DNA from: Gavia stellata
Lineage: Eukaryota > Chordata > Aves > Gaviiformes > Gaviidae
DNA length: 64,000 bases
Assembly (NCBI RefSeq): GCF_030936135.1
Contig: NC_082595.1
Span: 113,476,334 to 113,540,333, forward strand
Reading direction: 5' to 3'
The translations under genes were made by a program, and so were the position numbers. A model generated the notes under the pieces. That model made no database searches and was not told the DNA's origin. It saw only the letters and a program-made list of their open reading frames with translations. This document shows positions 50,901 through 59,900 of the stretch, piece by piece (position 1 is the stretch's first letter; every line of letters starts with the position of its first letter).

Positions 50901-53900
50901 TCTGATGAGGAGCAGCTGAGGGAGCTGGGGTTGTTCAGTCTGGAGAAGAGGAGGCTGAGGGGAGACCTCATTGCTCTCTTCAATTACCTGAAAGGAGACT
51001 GCAGAGAGGTGGGTGTTGGCCTCTTCTCCCAAGTGATGAATGACAGGACAAGAGGAAATGGCCTCAAGCTGCGCCAGGGGAGGTTTAGACTGCATATTAG
51101 GAAAAATTTCTTTACTGAGAGAATGGTGAGACACTGGAATAAACTGCTCAGGGAAGTGGTGGAGTCACCATCCCTGGAGGTGTTCAAGGAATGTGTGAAC
51201 GAGGCATCGTGGGACATGGTTTAATGGGCATGGTGGCGTTTGTTGGTTGATGGTTGGACTTGATGATCTGACAGGTCTTTTCCAACCTTAGTGATTCTGT
51301 GAATTTTAGCCCTTTCTCCAACACACCTGCCATCTCTTTCAGCTTTGTTCTGTCTACATACTTCCAAGTCCTTGGTGACAGAAACAATAGTTAGAATTGA
51401 ACCTAGGACAGATTGTAAACCATCATTTTGTACTTTTTTTTCTATTGCACAGAAATCACATAAACATTGTTCACAGACACAACTGTTCAAGGAACATGTG
51501 GACAAGGCATTGTGGGACATGGTTTAATGGGCATGGTGGTGTTAGTTGATGGTTGGACATGATGATCTTACAGGTCTTTTCCAACCTTAGTGATTCTGTG
51601 ATTAAGGTTGGAAAGGACCTCCTGAGACGACCTAGTCCAACCCCTGTGTTCAAGCAGGGTCAGCTAGAGTAGGCTGCCGAAGAACGTGTCCAGTCAAGTT
51701 TTGAGTATCTCCACTGATGGAGACTTCACCTCTTTGGGCAACCTGTGCCAGGGTTTGACCACCCTCACAGTAAAAAAGGGTATTCTTGTCTTTAGATAGA
51801 ATTTTGTGTGTTTTCATTTGTGCCCATTGCCTCTTGTCCTGTCAGTGAGCACTATAGAGAAGAGTCTGGCTCCCTTTTCTTCATTCCCTCCCATCAAGTA
51901 TTTATACACATTGATAAGATTCCCCCTGAGCCTTCTCTTCTCCAGACTGAAGAGTTGCAGCTCTCTCAGCCTGTCCTCACAGGAAAGATATTCCAGTCCC
52001 TCAATCATCTTTGCAGCCCTGCACTAGTCTCCCTCTAGTATGTCCATGTCTCTCTTGTTTTGGGAAGCCCAGAGCTGGACATGGTACTCCAGATGTGGCC
52101 TCACCACTGATGGCAACGCTCTTCCTAATAGAGCACACAATACTGTTGGCTGCTTTTGCCACAAGAGCGTATTTCTGGCTCATGGTCAGCTTGCTGTCCT
52201 CCAGGACCCCAAGGTCCCTGTCCACAAAGCTGTTTTCCAGAAAGCTAGCCCTCAGCATATGCTGGTACATGGGGTTATTCCTGCCCAGCTGCAGGACTTC
52301 ACATTTCTCCTTGATGACCCTCAAGAGATTCCTCTCTGCTTAATTCTCCAGCCTGTCCAGGTCCCTGTGAATGGCAGCACACCCATCTGGTGTACCACCA
52401 CTCCTCCCAGTTCTGTATCATCTCTGTACTTGCTGAGGGTGCCCACTGTCCCATTGTCCAGGTCATTAATGAAAATGTTAAACAGTACTGGCCCCAGTGT
52501 TTACCCTGGGTACACCACTAGTGATGTGACTCCAACTAGACTCTGTGCTGCTGATCACAACCCTCTGGGCCTTGATGTTCAGCTGTTTTTCAATCCACTG
52601 CACTGTTCATTTATCTAACCTGTACTTTGTCAGCTCGTCTATGACGATGTTGTGGGAAACAGCAGCAAAAGCCTTACTAAAGTTGAGGTCAGCAACAGCC
52701 ACTGCTCTCTCATCCACCAAGCTAGTGACCTCACTGTAGGAGGCTATCAGGTTGATTGAGCATGATTTGCCCTTCATGAATCCATGCTGACTACTTCTAA
52801 TCACCATCTTGTCCCTCATGTGTTTGGAAATGCTTTCCAGGAGGATTCTCTCCATCACCTTCCGAGGGACTGAGGTAAGGCTGACTGGCCTATACTTCCC
52901 CAGAACTTCCTTCTTTCTGTCCCTGAAGACAGGAGTGATATTTGCTTTCTTCCAGGCTTCAGGAACCTCTCCCAGTCACCATGACCTTTCAAAGATAATC
53001 AGGAGTGGCCTCACAATGACAACAGCCAGCTCTAAGTGTCACATCTGCACGTCTTTTAAATACCTCCAGGGATGGTGACACAACAACCTCCCTGGGCAGA
53101 CTGTTCCAATGTCTGACAACCCTTTCAGCAAAGAAGTTTTTCCTAATACCAAATCTAAACCTCCCCTGGTGCAACTTGAGGCTCTTTCCTCTCGTCCTAC
53201 CACTTGCTACTTGGGAGAAGAGGCCGACATCCACCTCGCTACAACTTCCTTTCAGGTAATTGTAGAGAGCGATGAGGTCTCCCCTCAGCCTCCTCTTCTG
53301 CAGACTGAACAACCCGAGGTCCCTCAGCCGCCCCTCATCAGACTTGTGCTCCAGACCCTTCACCAGCTCCGTCGCCCTTCTCTGGACACGCTCCAGCACC
53401 TCAATGTCCTTCTTGTAGTGAGGGGCCCAAAACTGAACACAGCATTCGAGGTGTGGCCTCACCAGCATCGAGTACAGGGGCACGATCACCTCCCTGCTCC
53501 TGCTGGCCACACTCTTTCTGATACAGGCCAGGATGCTGTTGGCCTTCTTGGCCACCTGGGCACACTGCTGGCTCATATTCAGCCGGCTGTTGACCAACAC
53601 CCTCAGGTCCTTTTCTGCAGGGCAGCTTTCCAGCCACTCGTCCCCAAGCTCTGTAGCATTGCATGGGGTTGTTGCAACTGAAGTGCAGGACCCGGCACTT
53701 GGCCTTGTTGAACTGCATACAATTGGCCTCGGCCCATCGATCCAGCCTGTCCAGATCCCTCTGCAGAGCCTTCCTACCCTCGAGCAGATCAACACACCCG
53801 CCCAACTTGGTGTCGTCTGCAGACTTACTGAGGGTGCATTTGATCCCCTCGTCCAGATCACTGATAAACAGAACTGGCCCCAATACTGAGCCTGGGGGAA

Positions 53901-56900
53901 CACCACTTGTGACCGGCTGCCAACTGGATTTAACTCCCTTCACCACAACCCTTTGGGCCCGGCCATCCAGCCAGTTTTTTACCCAGCGAAGAGTGCACCC
54001 GTCCAAGCCATGAGCACCCAGTTTCTCCAGGAGAACGCTGCAGGAAATGGTGTGAAAGGCTTTACTAAAGTCCAGGTAGACAACGTCCACAGCCTTTCCT
54101 TCATCCACTAAGCAAGTCACCTTGTCATAGAAGGAGATCAGGTTAGTCAAGCAGGACCTGCCTTTCATAAACCCATGCTGACTGGGCCTGATCACCTGGT
54201 TGTCCTGTACATGCTGTGTGATGGCACTTAAGATGATTTGCTCCGTAACCTTCCGTAACACCGAGGTCAGACTGACAGGCCTGTAGTTCCCTGGATCCTC
54301 CTTCTGGCCCTTCTTGTATATGGGCATCACATCTGCTAGCCTCCAGTCAAGTGGGACCTCCCCGGTTAGCCAGGACTGCTGATAAATGATTAGGTATGTC
54401 CAGTTTGTTTAAGTGCTCTAACCTTGCCCTCCTTCACCGAGTGTAAGGCTTCCTTGCTCCAGACTTTCCCTCTGGTCTCAGGTGCCTGGGACTCCTGAAG
54501 GATTCCTTTAATTGATAAAGACTGAAGCACAGGAAGCATTGAGTACCTCAGCCTTTTCCATCTCATTTGTCACCAGTTCCCCAGCTCTGTTCAGCAGTGC
54601 ACTCATGCTTTCTCTAGTCTTCCCTTTGCTGTTCATGTACTTGTAGAATCCTTTCCTGATGCCTTTCACATCCCTTCCCAGATTCAACTCCACGTTGGCC
54701 TTGGTTTTCCTAACCTCATCCTTGTAAGACTGGACAGCAAATTTTTACTTTTCCTGCCACCTGCTCCTACTTTCACCACTTGTACACTTCCTTTTGCACC
54801 TAATCACTGATTAACAACCCTCCAAAGGCATGAAAGACCTATGATGTCAAGCATTTCCCCCCTCCATCTCTGTGGTAAAAGAAAATTAAAGTGGTTGGAT
54901 TTGATTTCTCCTTAACAAACCCATATTGCTGTTATCATCTACTCATTAATCTCCAGATGTTTACAAGTAATTTGCCTGATTATTTAGTCCAGAATCTTTT
55001 GGGAAACTGAAATGATGCAGACTAGCCTATACTTCCCCTACTTCCTTTCCTCCCTCCCTTTGTTGGACTTTTAAGAGAGACTGAAATTAGAACAATCATC
55101 TCTCACTGTAAAACAGAAACTAGTCAACAGTCTCCTATAACAAAATACCCAGAATCAGAAATAGAGTTGGAAGACAGCAGAGAATAGCATCTGGGCAGAC
55201 AGGAAGCCTGAAGTACCTGGAGGCTTGTAACTAGGAATTACAAGTTATTTGTATTACCTGAAATCTTCTGCTTCTTCTTGGGAGAGTCTTTAAGATCTTC
55301 ACCTTCCCCTTGCTCAGATTTCCTCTTGCCTTTCAATAGTACTTCTCCTGCTAATGAGTAAGAACATAAATGCTTCAGTCTCATTATTCAGTCTGGATAA
55401 TAGCTCTGAGTCTGCTACTGCCTAAGCTTATCTTCGCATTCAGTAAAAAAAGAAAAAAGTAGTTTTTGCAAGGCACCTGGACACCGGTGAGCTAGACACC
55501 AGTGAGCTAGACACAGCCTTTTGACTCAGTGACATTTAGGCACTCCACAGCCTGCAATCCTCCGACACAGAAGATATGGAAGAAACAGTGCCACAGCATG
55601 GTCTGGGAAAATAATACTCCTCAGGAAGAGAGCCAGAAAGTGCTAGGTTATGTCATAAAAAGCTCATCTGCACACACACAAAAAGGAGCATAGAGAAACA
55701 ACGGTAGGTGGGGAAACCCAAATAATATTCTGTCTCCCCTCACTATTTCCAGGCCTATCAAAGGCCATGAACACAGAGAAGTACAGAAGCACAATGGCAG
55801 GGAGGGGAACACAAATTATGGACTCAAAGAAACAGATGCCTTTCTCCCAGGTCTGTCCCAGGAGACCCACCAGGATGAGCCAATGGGAGCTGCTCTCTGG
55901 AGCACCCTTTGTAAGGGGGAAAGGGGGGAGCGGTGAGAAGGGAGAGTGTGGTGTAAATGCCTAGGGTTATGTGACACATGGGATGCTAGAGAAGAACAAT
56001 TCAGGATTACACAAGACTGGGATGTTTAGGAGTGGTATCAAAGGAAGGGAAAGGGAAAGGGAGAGAATTAGCTGATTCAGGGAGGATGAAGTGTGGGAAA
56101 ATAGAGGTGTAAGAGGATAAAAAGGGCCACTTGCTTGTAAACAGGTGATCGGTCAGTATACAAGTCTGGTCATGCCTGACACCAAATCAGAAGGACCAGG
56201 GGAGAGTAGTGTCTGTGAGTTTGAGCCTGTCTGTAAGGAGGTCTACACGAGCAACTGGCATGGCTCTGTGGGCCTCAGGGGCTAGTAGTTCACATACCAG
56301 CAATTGAGGAGACCGGGATCCAAAGGCCAGATACTCAGTAGACTGAGTATTTAAGTCCAGCTACAGGAGAGATCCACATCGCACATATGTGTGCAAACAC
56401 AAATGTAGACAAACATATATATGTACTTCTTTTATATACACTTTTAAAATATGCTTCTTTTCTCTCACTAAAACATCTTAATCCTGATCAGCCAGAAAGG
56501 GAAACAGGACGGAAGCTGTTGGTGTTTGTGTGAGTGCTGAGCGTGCCTCTTTGCGTTGATCTGCGTGGCTGGCTATGTATACATGTGTTTATATCAACAG
56601 GAATACACACTTAGTCTTGCTACTGATTGGATCTGGGGGTGTGGAGCTGCAGTAACCTTGCTTCTATCAGGCTACCAGATTCGGCTCTCCCCACAACAGG
56701 ATGGAATAACCCAAGTCCTAAAAGTGGGTCACAACAACCCCATGCAACGCTACAGGTTCGGGGAAGAGTGGCTGGAAAGCTGCCCTGCAGAAAAGGACCT
56801 GAGGGTGTTGGTCGACAGCCGGCTGAAGATGAGCCAGCAGTGTGCCCAGGTGGCCAAGAAGGCCAACGGCATCCTGGCCTGTATCAGAAAGAGTGTGGCC

Positions 56901-59900
56901 AGCAGGAGTAGGGAGGGGATCGTGCCCCTGTACTCGGCGCTGGTGAGGCCGCACCTTGAATACTGTGTTCAGTTTTGGGCCCCTCACTACAAGAAAGATA
57001 TTGAGGTGCTGGAGCGTGTCCAGAGAAGGGCGACAAAGCTGGTGAGGGGTCTGGAGCACAAGTCTGATGAGGAGCAGCTGAGGGAGCTGGGGTTGTTTAA
57101 CCTGGAGAAGAGGAGGCTGAGGGGAGACCTCATTGCTCTCTACAATTACCTGAAAGGAGACTGCAGAGAGGTGGGTGTTGGCCTCTTCTCCCAAGTGATG
57201 AATGACAGGACAAGAGGAAATGGCCTCAAGCTGCACCAGGGGAGGTTTAGATTGGATATTAGGAAAAACTTATTCACTGAAAGGGTTGTCAGACACTGGA
57301 ACAGTCTGCCCAGGGAGGTTGTTGTGTCACCATCCCTGGAGGTATTTAAAAGACCTGTGGATGAGGCTCTTAGGGACATGGTTTAGTGGTGGACTTAGCA
57401 GGGCTAGGTTTATGGTTGGACTTGACGATCTTAAAGGTCTTTTCCAACCTAAATAATTCTATGATTCTATGAATACAGATTCTAACTTACAGATAAGAAG
57501 AAAGTGCATTAAAGAAGAGCGAAGTTATGGCTCTCCACACGAGAATTTTGGAAAACAGCTCCTAGACCAGGACATCTGAATGTTCCTACAATAACACAAG
57601 ACCCAAACCACGCCAAATCGGAATATCGTTAAGTGACAGAAGAGAGAAAATAAAAGAAATAAAAACATCCTTAAAAAAAAAAAAATCTACCAACCACAAA
57701 AGCCGTGTCTAATCCAAAATACTGCTGAATGATCCCCTTTTCTACATCTTTAGTGTTGTTCTATTTTTAAAGCTCTCAAAGCATATTTCTGGTATGATTG
57801 GCTGAACCCTTATATATATCTGTTCCTCAGATAAAACTGGTTTCAGTCACAGAATCATTAATTTTAATAGACAAGTCACTCAAAAGGAACTGTGTAACAT
57901 CAGAGAATTTTACGTATGTTTCTGCAGTGGAGGAAGTTTATTTCTCCTAATACATTAGCAGCATTACCAAGCTTGTAATTTGCGGCTGAACTGCAGCATG
58001 TCTTTCAGAAGTCTAATCTAATCTCTCATAAAGAACCAGAGAGAAAAACAGTTTTCCATCAAGCCAAGAGTGATGAGTACCTTTTTTTTCTGAAGATTTG
58101 TTAATGCTGTTTTTTATTCCTCTCATTTCCAACCAGTAAGCAGGCCTGCGAATGGTCCGCTTGCTTCTGGACTCTGCACTTCCGTTCACTCGACCCTTCG
58201 GTGAGGCAGAAGAAATGTTGCTGACTGTTTCATCATAGTTACTGTTCAGTCCTAGGACAGTAGCTTCCACCTCCTCAAATTGCTTAGACCTGGAAAACAT
58301 GAACTTGAAATCCTATGTATATATATGCATACATACACACACAACCACAATAACTCAACATACAACATCCCTTTTGTCTTCCCAAGTACTCTAAAAATTC
58401 ATCTCACAGTTCATTGAATCTCCTGAGTTTTGTGAACTGAAAAGTGCCAGCAAGATAAAACATCCTAAGTGTTATTTTTCAGTACATCTTTTAGAGAATG
58501 ACATTAGAAAGCTACTTGAGAGGAACACAAAAAAATATTCATCCTACCTCAAACCTTCAACTTAAGAAGCAGGCACAAGTTAATCTCAATTTAAAAATAT
58601 ACACTTATCCTTAAGCAATCAATGTGGAATATAAGAATTCTTCTGCAGCCCATCATTACAGGAGACCTTTTCCATCTCACAAAGGGCAAGATCTCCTTCA
58701 GTATGTATTACCAGAGTCAGAGCTGACACTACACAATTAAAAGACTTAACATTAGTAAGAATTTTAACCGGCAAGGCTTTCAGCAATGAAGACAGACTTA
58801 TAGTATATCCTAAAAATCACACTACATTAAGACTGATTTAGACTAACCGGAAGCACTGATTTTTCTTCCTAGAGATCAGAGGGAACTTTGCTTCGCTATT
58901 CTCAAGTATTTCTCGCAGCCCTGAAATGTCTGGACATTTACACTACTGTACATGACAGCAAAATGATTAGGTGTCAAAGAAACATAGAATATCTATTCTC
59001 TGGGCAAATACCATTAATGCAAGAAGAAAGAACAGAAAACAGAAACACTTTTCAACATATCCCATTGCTACCACAATTCATAAACTGAAGTAAGTAGATC
59101 GCTTGAATGATGACTGCGATGGCCATCCCAGCAATACTCTCCCACACCCTGAGCTGTGGAGCTCACATGTATTAACATGAGTCCAGAAATTAGTAAGTGG
59201 GGGAGACTGATGGTACCAGGTCAGATCAGTATATGCTATGTGTAAGGAGGTAGTGCAGAAGGAAGGCGAGAGGAATTCTCAAATTAAAGCCTTTTAGTTG
59301 CAATTGCACTCAAAATACATAGATTTTGGAACACCATTTGGTCTTGAACATAAAATATTTATCTTCCCAGTGTTAAAATCCTTTTAAAAACAATACATGA
59401 AAGCTAATACCCCTTGACCTGTCAGAAGTGCACTTTTCCTACAAACCAATAAGCAAAGTCAGTTGAAACTCACATCACACAAACCAAATCATTGCAGCTC
59501 TTAAAATTCAGAATATTATGTAAAGACCAGATATGGTTTCCCAATAGGAATATCTCAGCTTTTTTCTTGCCCTTAGTCAAACTAGACAAGAAACATTCAC
59601 ATACTTTTTGTTTCCCAGAGATCTCTTGACTTTCTGTTGTCTGTGACGTCCAGGCCTGGTGTCCTAACAAAGAAGAACAATGCACATTAGCAGCATAATT
59701 TTTCTTCTTTTTGCATGTTTCACTTTTCAGTTAAACACAATCACCTGCACTTGGAGGATGTGCATACCGTCCTTTGAAAAGGAAACCACTGTTTTCTGCA
59801 ACAATGAAGTGTTTAACCTTTTCAACTCCAGCTGAATTAGAACTGGAATCAAAATACAGACGAGCCCCTCTACACTCCCCAAATGAAATCCAATCATTCC

